Assembly: GCA_030066855.1 (NCBI GenBank)
Contig: JASJAU010000041.1
Location: 1 to 59,913, forward strand
Length of the DNA stretch: 59,913 bases
Reading direction: 5' to 3'
DNA from: Paracoccaceae bacterium
GTDB taxonomy: Bacteria; Pseudomonadota; Alphaproteobacteria; Rhodobacterales; Rhodobacteraceae
Position 1 is the first letter of the stretch. Each line of letters starts with the position of its first letter. The position numbers and the translations under genes were made by a program. Below are positions 47,853 through 57,396 of the stretch, piece by piece. The notes under the pieces are model-generated. The model was not told the origin of the DNA. It made no database searches and worked only from the letters and a program-made list of their open reading frames with translations.

Positions 47853-48641
47853 ATGCCCTTCACCCTCGCCACCTGGAACATCAACTCGGTGCGCCTGCGC
47901 GAGGGACTGGTGCTGCGGCTTTTGGAGGAGGAAGCGCCGGATATTCTCTGCCTTCAGGAATGCAAGTCGCCGGTCGAGAAGATCCCGATCGAAGGCTTCC
48001 AGGCGCTGGGCTACATCCACATGGTCGCGCGCGGGCAGAAGGGCTACAACGGCGTCGCGATCCTCTCGAAACTCCCGATTGAGGACGCAGGCGACCTGGA
48101 CCACGCGGGTCTCGGCCACGCCCGCCACGTCGCGGCGCGGCTGGAGAGCGGGGTGACGATTCACAACTTCTATGTTCCCGCAGGGGGCGACAAGCCGGAT
48201 CGCGCGGTGAACGAGAAATTCGGTCAGAAGCTCGATTACCTGACCGACATGCGGAACGACTTCCATGCAGAGAAACCGGCCAAGTCGATCCTTGTGGGCG
48301 ACCTGAACATCGCGCCGCGTGAGGACGACGTCTGGAACCACAAGCAGCTTCTCAAGGTGGTGAGCCATACCCCGATCGAGGTCGAGCATCTGGCCGAAAC
48401 GCAGGACGCGGGCGGCTGGGTGGACATTACTCGGCAGGACATCCCCGAGGGCAACCTCTACAGCTGGTGGTCCTACCGCGCGCCCGATTGGGACGCGGCA
48501 GACAAAGGCCGGCGGTTGGATCACGTATGGGCGACGCCCGACATCTCGAACGCGGGGCATTCCAGTCGCATCCGGCGCGACGTTCGCGGCTGGGAGCAGC
48601 CGAGCGACCATGCGCCGGTCTTCGCGACGTTCGATCTATAG
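47853..48641 (+). CDS. xthA: Exodeoxyribonuclease III
   Basis: The 262-residue AP endonuclease/3'-exonuclease has the EEP-fold motifs in order: LATWNINSVRLR, LCLQECKSP (catalytic Glu), NGVAILSK, LVGDLNIAP, RLDHVWATP and SDHAPVFATF. It acts in base-excision repair of abasic and oxidised sites. Length is normal. Confidence 0.96.
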   Translation: MPFTLATWNINSVRLREGLVLRLLEEEAPDILCLQECKSPVEKIPIEGFQALGYIHMVARGQKGYNGVAILSKLPIEDAGDLDHAGLGHARHVAARLESGVTIHNFYVPAGGDKPDRAVNEKFGQKLDYLTDMRNDFHAEKPAKSILVGDLNIAPREDDVWNHKQLLKVVSHTPIEVEHLAETQDAGGWVDITRQDIPEGNLYSWWSYRAPDWDAADKGRRLDHVWATPDISNAGHSSRIRRDVRGWEQPSDHAPVFATFDL

Positions 48642-48699
48642 AGGCAGGTCGGCGCGAGTTTTCTCAGGCCCGCCCCGCACCTGTTTCCGCCCGCGCCCC

Positions 48700-48729
48700 T
48701 TGGTCTTTTCGAAAGCGTTCGCATATAAG
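48700..48729 (+). promoter_or_regulatory. Candidate promoter of the thioredoxin-TPR gene
   Basis: TTGGTC (48700-48705) and TATAAG (48724-48729) are separated by 18 bp, about 30 bp before the start at 48758. This is a motif match only. Confidence 0.4.
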
Positions 48730-48757
48730 GCCGGACAACCGATATTCGGGGGATCCC

Positions 48758-49675
48758 ATGCTTGAGCTCAATGCCGGCGGCGACGCCGCGCCCGCCGCCG
48801 ATCTGATCAAGGACGCGACCGAGGCGACCTTCATGACCGACGTCATCGAGGCCAGCCAGACGGTCCCGATTGTCGTCGATTTCTGGGCGCCCTGGTGCGG
48901 GCCGTGCCGGCAGCTCACTCCCGCCCTTGAGAGCGCCGTCACCGACGCGCGGGGCAAGGTGAAGCTGGTCAAGGTCAACGTGGACGAGAACCAGTCGATC
49001 GCCGCACAGCTTCGCATTCAGTCGATCCCGACCGTCTACGCCTTCTGGCAAGGGCAGCCCATCGACGGGTTCCAGGGTGCTTTGCCCGGCTCGGAGATCA
49101 AGACCTTCATCGACCGGCTGATCGACGCCAGTGGCGGCGAGGCGGGCGGCGGGCTGAGCGACGCGCTCTCGGCCGCCGAAGAGATGCTCGAGCAGGGCGC
49201 AGCTGCGGATGCGGCGCAGGTGTTTTCGGCCGTTCTGGGCGAAGACCCGAAAAACGCGGCGGCCTACGCCGGTCTTGCGCGGGCGCATATCGCGCTCGAT
49301 CAGATCGACGAGGCGGTGCAGGTTCTGAACACTGCGCCGGAGGAGGCGAAGGACGCGCCCGAAATCGAGGCGGTCCGCGCGCAGATCGAGCTGGCCCGTC
49401 AGGCCGAGAATGCCGGTCCGGTGGGCGAGCTCCGGGCAAAGGTCGAGGCCGACCCGTCCGACCACCAGGCGCGGTACGACCTCGCTCAGGCACTCTACGC
49501 CGCCGGAGACGCGGAGACCGCCGTGGAAGAGCTGCTCGAGTTGTTCCGCCGGGATCGGGAGTGGAACGACGGCGCGGCCAAGGCCCAGCTGTTCACGATT
49601 TTCGAGGCGCTGAAGCCAAACGATCCGGTCGTGCTGAACGGGCGCCGCAAACTCTCGTCGATGATCTTTGCCTGA
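48758..49675 (+). CDS. Thioredoxin-like protein with C-terminal TPR region (CnoX/YbbN type)
   Basis: The 305-residue product has an N-terminal thioredoxin domain with an intact WCGPC site (46-50) and IPTVYAFWQGQP, then a helical TPR-like region from about 130 on (AAEEMLEQGAAADAAQVFSA). In E. coli the protein of this layout (CnoX) is a chaperone-redox protein, but that one lacks both cysteines. Here the two cysteines are present, so redox activity is likely. A GGGGG tract precedes the ATG. Confidence 0.9.
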   Translation: MLELNAGGDAAPAADLIKDATEATFMTDVIEASQTVPIVVDFWAPWCGPCRQLTPALESAVTDARGKVKLVKVNVDENQSIAAQLRIQSIPTVYAFWQGQPIDGFQGALPGSEIKTFIDRLIDASGGEAGGGLSDALSAAEEMLEQGAAADAAQVFSAVLGEDPKNAAAYAGLARAHIALDQIDEAVQVLNTAPEEAKDAPEIEAVRAQIELARQAENAGPVGELRAKVEADPSDHQARYDLAQALYAAGDAETAVEELLELFRRDREWNDGAAKAQLFTIFEALKPNDPVVLNGRRKLSSMIFA

Positions 49676-49702
49676 CCGGTCCCGCCGGGCTAGGTTTTGA
49701 CC

Positions 49703-50347
49703 ATGTTCTCTCAATCCGATCTTCCGGATACGATCCCGATTTTCCCGCTACCCGGCGCGTTGTTGCTGCCGCGCGCCCGGCTGCCGTTGCACATCTTCGA
49801 ACCGCGCTACCTCGCGATGCTCGACGATACGATGAAAACCTCGCACCGGTTGATCGGGATGATCCAACCGCGCGAGGGCGGCAAGGAGGGCATGCCAAGC
49901 CTGCACGCCATCGGCTGCGCCGGCCGCCTGACCGCCTTTTCCGAGACCGAAGACGGGCGCTACATGATCACTCTGACTGGAATCTCACGTTTCCGAGTCT
50001 CGCAGGAGATCGAAGGGTTCACGCCCTACCGCCGCTGTGACGTTTCCTGGACCGGATTCGACCGCGACCTCGGCGCCACCGAGCATGACCCGGCGATGAA
50101 CCGGGACAAATTCTTTGGCGCGCTCGGCCAGTATTTCGACTCAGAGGGGCTGCAGACCGATTGGGACTCGCTCAAAGAGGCCGATGACGAGCTTCTGATC
50201 AACTCGCTCTCCATGCTCTGCCCCTTCGAGCCAGAGGACAAGCAGGCCCTTCTCGAGGCGCCGTCTTTGGAAACCCGACGCGAGACGTTGGTGACCCTTA
50301 TCGAATTCGCGCTGCGGAGCGGCGGGCTCGAAGAGCCGATGCAATGA
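49703..50347 (+). CDS. LON N-terminal (substrate-binding) domain protein
   Basis: The 214-residue product contains only the substrate-binding domain of Lon ([20 protein letters not shown] then [12 protein letters not shown]), without the ATPase and protease domains, as is usual for this stand-alone family. The ATG at 49703 has no good ribosome-binding site and a TAGGTT box ends 6 bp before it, so the mRNA may be leaderless. It overlaps the next gene by ATGA. Confidence 0.9.
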   Translation: MFSQSDLPDTIPIFPLPGALLLPRARLPLHIFEPRYLAMLDDTMKTSHRLIGMIQPREGGKEGMPSLHAIGCAGRLTAFSETEDGRYMITLTGISRFRVSQEIEGFTPYRRCDVSWTGFDRDLGATEHDPAMNRDKFFGALGQYFDSEGLQTDWDSLKEADDELLINSLSMLCPFEPEDKQALLEAPSLETRRETLVTLIEFALRSGGLEEPMQ

Positions 50348-50523
50348 CCGAGCGCGGCTTCGACCGCCGGATGCTCGAGGCGCTGGTCTGCCCTGAGACC
50401 CGCGCTCCGCTGTCCTATGACGCGCAGACGCAGGAGCTGGTCTCGAAAGCCGCGCATCTTGCCTATCCGATCCGGAACGGCATCCCGATCATGCTGGTCG
50501 ATGAGGCCCGGAAGCTGGAGTGA
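50344..50523 (+). CDS. Trm112-family protein
   Basis: The 59-residue product begins [20 protein letters not shown], then has [13 protein letters not shown] and the C-terminal [18 protein letters not shown] that marks the family. Bacterial members are small, of unclear role; eukaryotic Trm112 activates methyltransferases. Only one Cys is seen in the zinc-knuckle position (CPETRAPL), so zinc binding may be lost. The ATG overlaps the stop of the LON-domain gene, so the two are coupled. Confidence 0.85.
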   Translation: MTERGFDRRMLEALVCPETRAPLSYDAQTQELVSKAAHLAYPIRNGIPIMLVDEARKLE

Positions 50524-50572
50524 GCCGCTCTGTCCGCGGTGAGATGTCGGGGAGCGACAGTTCTCCGCGCAT

Positions 50573-51796
50573 TCAGAGCGTTTTGCCCCGTGCCAGACGT
50601 GGAAGGTCTCCGGTCAGTCCTGCCGCCTCTCGTATGAAGCTTCGGCGCAGGCCGGGAAGGGCGTTTGTGACACCGAGGCCGATGTCGCGGATAAGGCGAA
50701 GCGCTGAATTGTCGTTTGAGAAGAGCCGGTTGAACGTGTCGGTCGCGAGCGCGAGCGAGGCCGTGTCGAACCGCCGCCAGCGCTGGTAGCGTTCGAGCAC
50801 GTCGGTCTGCCCGATGTCCTCGCCCCGCCGCCGGGCGTCGGTCACTACCTCGGCCAGGGCGGCGACATCCTTCAGCCCCGCATTCAATCCCTGGCCCGCG
50901 ATCGGGTGGACGGCATGGGCGGCGTCGCCCAGAAGCGCGATCCGCTCGGAGACGAAGCGCTCGGCGAGTGAAAGGCCGAGCGGGTAGGTGAAGCGCGCGC
51001 CGGCCAGCGAGATCTCTCCCAGGAAATCGCCGAAGCGGGGGCGGAGGACATCGAGGTAGCTTGCGTCATCCATCGCCTGGATTTCTGCGGCTCGACTCGT
51101 TTCCTCGGTCCAGACGATCGAGGCGCGATTGCCCTTGAGCGGCAGGATCGCGAGCGGACCGGGCGGCATGAAGAACTGATGCGCGGTGCTCTCGTGCGGT
51201 TTCTCATGCGCGATCGCGCAAACCAGCGCGGTCTGGTCGTAGCTCCATTCCATGCGCCGGATGCCGGCGCGTCTCGCCACGCCGCTTTTCTTGCCGTCCG
51301 CGCCAACGAGGAGTGCGGCGGAGAGCGTCTGACCGTCCTCCAGCGTCACTGTGATGCCGGACATGCCGGGCGTCTCGGCTTGAACCGAGCGCCCATCCAA
51401 CTGCGTCACCCCGGCAGCATCGAGCGCGTCGAGGAGCGCGGGCCGGAGGTGGCGGTCCTCGACCATGTGACCCATCGGGCCTTCCTCGATCTCGGCATGG
51501 TCGAACTCGAGCATAAAGGGCGAGGGCCCCTCTCCGGCCCGACCGTCTGTGACCTTGATGTCTAGGATGGGCTGGGCCTCGGCCTTGAGCGCGGACCAGA
51601 CGCCCAGCGCGGAAAGCACCCGGGTCGAGGCAATAGAGAGCGCGTAGCTGCGTCCGTCGAAGGCGTCGCCGCCTCGCGCCGATTTGGCCAGCGGATCGAC
51701 GAGTGTCACTTGGAAGCCGGCGGAGGCGAGCGCCAAAGCGAGGGTGCAGCCGTTCAGCCCTCCACCCGCGATGACGATATCGGTCTCGGTTTCCAT
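50573..51796 (-). CDS. UbiH/UbiF/COQ6-family FAD-dependent monooxygenase (ubiquinone hydroxylase type)
   Basis: The 407-residue flavoprotein has the N-terminal FAD motif IVIAGGGLNGCTLALALASA, the middle LLVGADGKKSGVARRAGI and the C-terminal LLGDAAHAVHPIAGQGLNAG. Family members hydroxylate the ring in ubiquinone synthesis. The start is at 51796 or at an upstream in-frame ATG (51832), which has AAGG before it; the much longer open frame has no family content. It diverges from an amidase. Confidence 0.9.
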   Translation of the reverse strand: METETDIVIAGGGLNGCTLALALASAGFQVTLVDPLAKSARGGDAFDGRSYALSIASTRVLSALGVWSALKAEAQPILDIKVTDGRAGEGPSPFMLEFDHAEIEEGPMGHMVEDRHLRPALLDALDAAGVTQLDGRSVQAETPGMSGITVTLEDGQTLSAALLVGADGKKSGVARRAGIRRMEWSYDQTALVCAIAHEKPHESTAHQFFMPPGPLAILPLKGNRASIVWTEETSRAAEIQAMDDASYLDVLRPRFGDFLGEISLAGARFTYPLGLSLAERFVSERIALLGDAAHAVHPIAGQGLNAGLKDVAALAEVVTDARRRGEDIGQTDVLERYQRWRRFDTASLALATDTFNRLFSNDNSALRLIRDIGLGVTNALPGLRRSFIREAAGLTGDLPRLARGKTL

Positions 51797-51879
51797 GCGC
51801 CGCACTATGGAAAGCGGCGCGGCATTGTCCATGCGCCGCCTTGCCGCTACCTTCCGCGCCTGTCGCGTGGAGGGATTTG

Positions 51880-53202
51880 ATGGACGAGTGGCTGACGGCG
51901 AGCGCCGCGAATCTGGGGCGGGGGATTGGCGCTGGCCAGATCGACCCGGTCGATCTGACCGAGACGTATCTGGCGGCCATTGAAGGCCACGAATTCGCCG
52001 GCCGCATCTACGCCCGCGTGACGGCGGAGCGGGCGCGGGCCGAGGCGAAGGCGGCGTCGGACCGGGCGAAATCCGGGTTCCGTCGCGGCCCGCTCGATGG
52101 TGTCCCGATCTCATGGAAGGACCTGTTCGACACCGGCGGCGTTGCGACCGAGGCGGGGTCGGCGCTGCTCAAGGACCGCGTCCCGTCGCGCGACGCGCGG
52201 GTCTTGCGGGAGGCGACGGATGCGGGACTGGTCTGCCTTGGCAAGACTCACCTGACCGAGCTTGCGTTTTCCGGGTTGGGGCTGAATCCGATCACCGCCT
52301 CCCCTCCGAATATCAACGATTACGAGTGCGTATCGGGGGGTTCATCCTCGGGCGCCGCGACCTCGGTCGCCTACGGGCTGGCGGCGGCGGGGATTGGGTC
52401 CGACACCGGCGGGTCTGTCCGAACACCATCAACTTGGAATGACCTTGTGGGCCTCAAGACCGTGGCGGGTCGGCTTTCGCTTGAGGGAGTCGTGCCGCTC
52501 TGCGCCCGGTTCGACACGGTGGGGCCCTTGTGCCGGGCGGTGGAGGACGCCGCGCTTTTGCTCGCGGCGATGGGGGGGCGGGCGGCGCCATCGCTTGACG
52601 GCGCGACGCTGAAGGGCGCGCGGTTCGGCATCCTCAAGACCAGCGCCTTCGACAACCTGCGCGACATGCCGCGCGAAGGGTTCTCGCGAGCGGTCGAGCG
52701 GTTGAATGACGCGGGAGCCGTCACGGAAGTCATTCACATCGCATCTGTTTCGGAGGCGATGGCGCTTGCGCCGAAACTCTTCGCGCCCGAAGCCTACGGC
52801 ACCTGGAAGCATAAGATCGAGGCGGCGCCGGAGAAGATGTTCGCGCCCGTGCGCGAGCGGTTCAGAAGCGGCGCGGAAGTGTCCGCGGCGGATTTCGTAG
52901 CGGCCTGGCAGGCCATCGACCGGCTGAGGGAGGAATACCGCACCGCCACGGCTGTGTTCGACGCGGTCATCCTCCCCACCGTGCCGATCATGCCGCCCAG
53001 TATCGCGGATGTGTCGGAGGACCATGCACTCTTTAATTCGGAGAACCTGCTGGCCCTTCAGAATACCCGGATCGGCAATCTGTTGGGTCTGGCGGGGCTG
53101 ACGCTGCCGACCGGCATTCCATCCACCGGGATTCTGTTCCAGGGGCCGTCGGAGGAGAGGCTCCTTAGGATCGGCGCGGCGGCCGAGAAAGCGCTGGCGT
53201 AA
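51880..53202 (+). CDS. Amidase signature-family protein
   Basis: The 440-residue product has the amidase signature: the catalytic Lys in VPISWKDLFD, then VSGGSSSGAATSVAYG and the nucleophile Ser in GSDTGGSVR. The Ser-Ser-Lys triad is intact. GGAGGG precedes the ATG. The substrate is unknown; it does not sit with gatB or gatC. Confidence 0.92.
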   Translation: MDEWLTASAANLGRGIGAGQIDPVDLTETYLAAIEGHEFAGRIYARVTAERARAEAKAASDRAKSGFRRGPLDGVPISWKDLFDTGGVATEAGSALLKDRVPSRDARVLREATDAGLVCLGKTHLTELAFSGLGLNPITASPPNINDYECVSGGSSSGAATSVAYGLAAAGIGSDTGGSVRTPSTWNDLVGLKTVAGRLSLEGVVPLCARFDTVGPLCRAVEDAALLLAAMGGRAAPSLDGATLKGARFGILKTSAFDNLRDMPREGFSRAVERLNDAGAVTEVIHIASVSEAMALAPKLFAPEAYGTWKHKIEAAPEKMFAPVRERFRSGAEVSAADFVAAWQAIDRLREEYRTATAVFDAVILPTVPIMPPSIADVSEDHALFNSENLLALQNTRIGNLLGLAGLTLPTGIPSTGILFQGPSEERLLRIGAAAEKALA

Positions 53203-53286
53203 AAGCCACATCTCCCGCGCCCGCCCGGAGATTTTCCGCTTTTTGTCGTGGACCCCCGGCCAAGGGCTGGTTTAGTCTGAAAAAAA

Positions 53287-53309
53287 CGGGGCGGAACGAC
53301 CCCGGTTTT
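53287..53309 (+). terminator. Terminator-like hairpin between amidase and aminotransferase
   Basis: CGGGG / CCCCG with an 8-nt loop is preceded by A6 and followed by GTTTT. It lies 85 bp after the amidase stop and 10 bp before the next ATG. It could end the amidase mRNA, or be a leader element of the aminotransferase. Confidence 0.4.
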
Positions 53310-53318
53310 GAGGCAGTC

Positions 53319-54497
53319 ATGGTGTTTCCCGAGCGGTTTTCGAACCTGCCCGAATATGCATTTCCGCGCCTGCGCGCGCTGCTCGACGCCCATGCGCCGG
53401 GCGGCGAGGTGCTGCATATGTCCATCGGAGAGCCGCGCCACGACTGGCCCGCCTTTGTGATCGAGACGATCTCGCGAGAAGCCGCGGGGTTTGGCAAGTA
53501 TCCTCCGAACGAAGGCACACCCGAGCTTTTGCAAGCGATCACAGGCTGGTTGAAGCGCCGGTTCGGTGTGGATCTGCCGCCCGCGCAGGTCATGGCGCTG
53601 AACGGGACGCGCGAGGGGCTTTATAACGCGGTAATGGCGCTCTGCCCCGAGACTAAGGCGGGGCGGAAGCCCCTTATCCTGACTCCGAACCCGTTCTATC
53701 AGGTTTACGCGGTTGGGGCGCTTTCTGCAGGCGCGGAGCCAGTCTACGTGTCCGCCACCGCCGAGACCGGACATCTTCCCGATTTCGCATCGCTGTCGCC
53801 CGATGTCCTTGACCGCGTCGCAATCACCTTCATCTGCTCCCCTTCGAACCCTCAAGGCGCCGTAGCGTCGCGCGAATACTGGCGCGAGCTTCTGGCTCTC
53901 GCCGAGAAGCACGACTTTCGGGTGTTCGCCGACGAATGCTACTCCGAAGTGTATCGGGGAGAGGCGCCGGTCGGCGCGCTTCAGATAGCGACCGAGGTGG
54001 GGGTCGATCCCGAGCGGGTTGTGATCTTTCACTCGCTCTCGAAACGCTCGAACCTGCCAGGCCTCCGCTCAGGCTTCGTCGCCGGCGGGCCCGAGAGCAT
54101 GCGCCGCATCAGGCAGCTTCGCAATTACGCCGGAGCGCCCTTGCCGCTGCCCTTGCAGCGGGCCGCCGAGAAGGTCTGGGCCGACGAGGCCCACGTCGAG
54201 GCGAGCCGGGCGCGTTACGTCGCGAAGTACGAGATCGCTGACCGCGTCTTCGCGGGCGTCGACGGCTGCGCCGCGCCGGACGCCGGGTTCTTTCTCTGGC
54301 TGCCGGTCGAGGATGGCGAGGCGGCGGCGATCAGGATTTGGCGCGAGACAGGGGTCCGGGTTCTGCCCGGCGCGTACCTCTCGCGCGAGGTGGACGGGGC
54401 CAACCCCGGCCAAGGCTATATTCGCGTGGCCCTCGTGGCCGACGAGCAAGAAACAGAGCGCGGTCTCGAAGCGATCCGCGACTGCATAACGAGGTGA
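53319..54497 (+). CDS. Class I/II PLP-dependent aminotransferase (possibly DapC-type)
   Basis: The 392-residue product has the fold type I pattern: MSIGEPRHDWP, KYPPNEGTPELLQAI, the SPSNPQGAV block and the PLP lysine in FHSLSKRSNLPGLRSGF. By eye it is closest to the succinyldiaminopimelate aminotransferases of lysine synthesis, but the substrate is not fixed by sequence. GAGG lies just upstream of the ATG. ftsK starts 12 bp after the stop. Confidence 0.88.
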   Translation: MVFPERFSNLPEYAFPRLRALLDAHAPGGEVLHMSIGEPRHDWPAFVIETISREAAGFGKYPPNEGTPELLQAITGWLKRRFGVDLPPAQVMALNGTREGLYNAVMALCPETKAGRKPLILTPNPFYQVYAVGALSAGAEPVYVSATAETGHLPDFASLSPDVLDRVAITFICSPSNPQGAVASREYWRELLALAEKHDFRVFADECYSEVYRGEAPVGALQIATEVGVDPERVVIFHSLSKRSNLPGLRSGFVAGGPESMRRIRQLRNYAGAPLPLPLQRAAEKVWADEAHVEASRARYVAKYEIADRVFAGVDGCAAPDAGFFLWLPVEDGEAAAIRIWRETGVRVLPGAYLSREVDGANPGQGYIRVALVADEQETERGLEAIRDCITR

Positions 54498-54509
54498 GGA
54501 CAGGCAGGC

Positions 54510-57233
54510 ATGGCGTATCAGGCAAGGCACCGGGACCCGTTATTCGACAGCGACACGCAGGCCATCATCGAACGCCGCGGCAAGGAGCTATTGGGTCTAT
54601 TGCTGATCACGCTTGGTGTCCTCGCCGCCATGCTTCTGGGCACCTATTCACACGATGATCCCAACTGGCTGAACGCCACGGACGCGCCTGCGCGGAACAT
54701 GCTCGGGCCGCTCGGGGCGGCCATCGCCTCGCCATTGTACGTCATCGCCGGGTTCGGAAGCTGGGGGATCGCGGGCGTCCTGCTGATCTGGGGCCTGCGG
54801 TTTCTGTTCCACTTCGGTGAGGAGAGCGCGGTTGGCCGTTTGATTTTCGCGCCGATCGGGATCGCTTTGATTTCGGTCTACGCTTCGACCCACGTGCCAG
54901 GCCCGAACTGGGCGCATTCCTTCGGTTTGGGCGGGCTTTTCGGCGACACGGTTCTGGGCGCGCTCCTGGGCGTTCTCCCGGTTGCGCCTGGAACGGGACT
55001 CAAGGTCATGGCGCTCGTCCTCTTCGGGGGCGCCATCGCGATGTCGGGCTTTGTGCTGGGGCTCAGCCGGGACGAGTTGTCAACCGGCGTCCGCTACCTC
55101 GGAGGCGGGATGATCCTGCTTTACGACACGGCGCTTCGGGCTTTCGGTGCGGGCGTATCGCAGGGATGGACAGCGGCGCGGAGTGTTGCCGCGCGTCGGA
55201 GCGAGCGGCAGATGGAGCCGGAGGTTTTGCTCAACGAGGAGAGCGAGGTCAGTCCGGCAGTGCTGCGCGCCACCCGCGCCTATCGCGAGAGCGCCCAGAC
55301 CGCGAAGGCCGGATTGCTGGGCCGTCTGACCGGGCTTGTCGCAAAACGCTATGACGCGCCGGTTTTCCCCGATGACGGCACCGACCGGATCAGCGCTCGC
55401 ATTCAGGACGCCGTGAAGAGCCGGGTGAGCCGCCCGGAAGGGATGGAGCGGATGGAGCCGCCTGTGCAGGACGTCGGCCAAATCCCCCGCATGTCGATGC
55501 TGGATGAGGATGGCGGAATCGCCGATTTCGAAGAGCTTGATCCGGAAATGCGGATGCCCGAACCGGAGCTGGTCGCCACCCGGCACGAGCCGACCGGTTT
55601 CCGCACCAGCCGCGTCGATGTTCCCGAAGCGAAGGCGAAGGTTCAGCACGGATCGAAGAAGCCCGCTGCCTCGAAACGCGCGAAGGCGGACGCGCAGCCG
55701 TCGCTATTCGACGTAGGCGGCGATTTCGAGCTGCCGCATCTCAACTTGCTCCTCGACCCGGTCAAGATCGAGCGTCACCACCTGTCGGACGAGGCGCTGG
55801 AAGAGAACGCGCGGATGTTGGAGAACGTGCTCGACGACTACGGGGTGAAGGGTGAGATCGTCAGCGTCCGGCCAGGGCCCGTTGTGACGATGTACGAGCT
55901 TGAGCCCGCGCCGGGGCTGAAGGCGAGCCGGGTGATCGGGCTGGCCGATGACATCGCGCGGTCGATGTCGGCCCTTTCTGCAAGGGTTTCTACCGTGCCG
56001 GGCCGGTCAGTGATCGGCATCGAGCTTCCGAACGAAAATCGCGAGAAAGTCGTGTTGCGGGAGATCCTTTCGGCGCGCGACTATGGCGACGGCAATCAGC
56101 GCCTGCCGCTGGCCTTGGGCAAAACGATCGGCGGCGATCCGATCGTCGCGAACCTGGCCAAGATGCCCCACCTGCTGATCGCGGGGACCACCGGGTCAGG
56201 CAAATCCGTCGCGATCAATACGATGATCCTGTCTCTCCTCTACAAGCTAACGCCGGAGGAGTGCCGCTTGATCATGATCGACCCGAAGATGCTCGAGCTT
56301 TCAGTCTATGACGGCATCCCGCACCTGCTTTCTCCGGTCGTTACCGACCCGAAAAAGGCGGTCGTGGCGCTGAAATGGGTCGTGGGCGAGATGGAGGAGC
56401 GCTATCGCCGCATGTCGAAAATGGGCGTACGGAATATCGAGGGCTTTAACGGCCGCGTCCGCGACGCGCTGAAGAAGGGCGAAATGTTCTCGCGCACCGT
56501 GCAGACCGGGTTCGACGACGAGACTGGCGATCCGGTCTTCGAGACCGAAGAGTTCGCGCCCGAGACGCTGCCCTATATCGTCGTCATCGTCGACGAGATG
56601 GCGGACCTGATGATGGTCGCGGGCAAAGAGATCGAGGCCTGCATTCAGCGGCTCGCTCAGATGGCGCGGGCTTCGGGAATCCACCTGATCATGGCGACGC
56701 AGAGGCCCTCGGTCGACGTGATCACCGGCACGATCAAGGCGAACTTCCCGACCCGGATCTCCTTCCAAGTCACCTCAAAGGTCGACAGCCGCACGATCCT
56801 GGGCGAGATGGGCGCGGAGCAGCTTCTGGGCATGGGCGACATGCTCTATATGGCGGGCGGCGCCAAAATCACGCGCGTGCACGGGCCCTTCGTCTCGGAC
56901 GAGGAGGTGGAGGAGATCGTGAGCCACCTCAAGAGCTTTGGCGCGCCGGAATACGTCTCGGGCGTGCAGGATGGGCCGGACGAGGAGTCCTCATCGGACA
57001 TCGACATGGTTTTGGGCCTCGGCGGCAACACCGACGGCGAGGACGCGCTCTACGATCAGGCGGTCGCCATTGTGATCCAGGATCGCAAATGCTCGACCTC
57101 CTACATCCAGAGAAAGCTCGCAATCGGCTACAACAAGGCCGCGCGGCTGGTCGAGCAGATGGAAGAGAACGGGCTGGTGAGCGCCGCGAACCACGTGGGC
57201 AAGCGAGAGATTCTGGTGCCCGAGCAAGGTTAG
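54510..57233 (+). CDS. ftsK: DNA translocase FtsK
   Basis: FtsK links division with chromosome dimer resolution. The 907-residue product has about four N-terminal membrane helices (within 25-185), a short linker (about 230-410), and a RecA-like motor with Walker A GTTGSGKS (about 557-564) and Walker [13 protein letters not shown] (about 688-699). The gamma winged helix that reads KOPS sites covers about 845-905 ([20 protein letters not shown]). The linker is short compared with E. coli FtsK. Confidence 0.97.
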   Translation: MAYQARHRDPLFDSDTQAIIERRGKELLGLLLITLGVLAAMLLGTYSHDDPNWLNATDAPARNMLGPLGAAIASPLYVIAGFGSWGIAGVLLIWGLRFLFHFGEESAVGRLIFAPIGIALISVYASTHVPGPNWAHSFGLGGLFGDTVLGALLGVLPVAPGTGLKVMALVLFGGAIAMSGFVLGLSRDELSTGVRYLGGGMILLYDTALRAFGAGVSQGWTAARSVAARRSERQMEPEVLLNEESEVSPAVLRATRAYRESAQTAKAGLLGRLTGLVAKRYDAPVFPDDGTDRISARIQDAVKSRVSRPEGMERMEPPVQDVGQIPRMSMLDEDGGIADFEELDPEMRMPEPELVATRHEPTGFRTSRVDVPEAKAKVQHGSKKPAASKRAKADAQPSLFDVGGDFELPHLNLLLDPVKIERHHLSDEALEENARMLENVLDDYGVKGEIVSVRPGPVVTMYELEPAPGLKASRVIGLADDIARSMSALSARVSTVPGRSVIGIELPNENREKVVLREILSARDYGDGNQRLPLALGKTIGGDPIVANLAKMPHLLIAGTTGSGKSVAINTMILSLLYKLTPEECRLIMIDPKMLELSVYDGIPHLLSPVVTDPKKAVVALKWVVGEMEERYRRMSKMGVRNIEGFNGRVRDALKKGEMFSRTVQTGFDDETGDPVFETEEFAPETLPYIVVIVDEMADLMMVAGKEIEACIQRLAQMARASGIHLIMATQRPSVDVITGTIKANFPTRISFQVTSKVDSRTILGEMGAEQLLGMGDMLYMAGGAKITRVHGPFVSDEEVEEIVSHLKSFGAPEYVSGVQDGPDEESSSDIDMVLGLGGNTDGEDALYDQAVAIVIQDRKCSTSYIQRKLAIGYNKAARLVEQMEENGLVSAANHVGKREILVPEQG

Positions 57234-57245
57234 GGGGCGTCGCCG

Positions 57246-57293
57246 CCTCTTGGCCTTCGGCCAATTCACCCTCGGAGTACTTCGGCCAAGAGG
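57246..57293. repeat. Alternative inverted repeats between ftsK and lolA
   Basis: CCTCTTGGCC (57246-57255) is perfectly complementary to GGCCAAGAGG (57284-57293). Its last six bases can instead pair with the nearer GGCCAA (57259-57264) across the loop TTC. The two folds exclude each other. Neither is followed by a T-tract. From memory, similar 'CTCGGAGTA…GGCCAAGAGGAA' sequences recur near gene ends in this bacterial family, so it may be a dispersed repeat. Confidence 0.6.
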
Positions 57294-57363
57294 AAAGCCC
57301 GGCCGTTATCCGCCGTCGGGGCGGTGTTATCGCCTATCTCTGGCGGGCGGTGGATAAGGGGCA

Positions 57364-57369
57364 TATATC
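57364..57369 (+). promoter_or_regulatory. Candidate -10 box of lolA
   Basis: TATATC lies 28 bp before the likely lolA start in a short AT-rich patch. No convincing -35 is seen at the right distance. Confidence 0.25.
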
Positions 57370-57396
57370 GAAACCGAATTGGCGGGAGTAGTAGTT

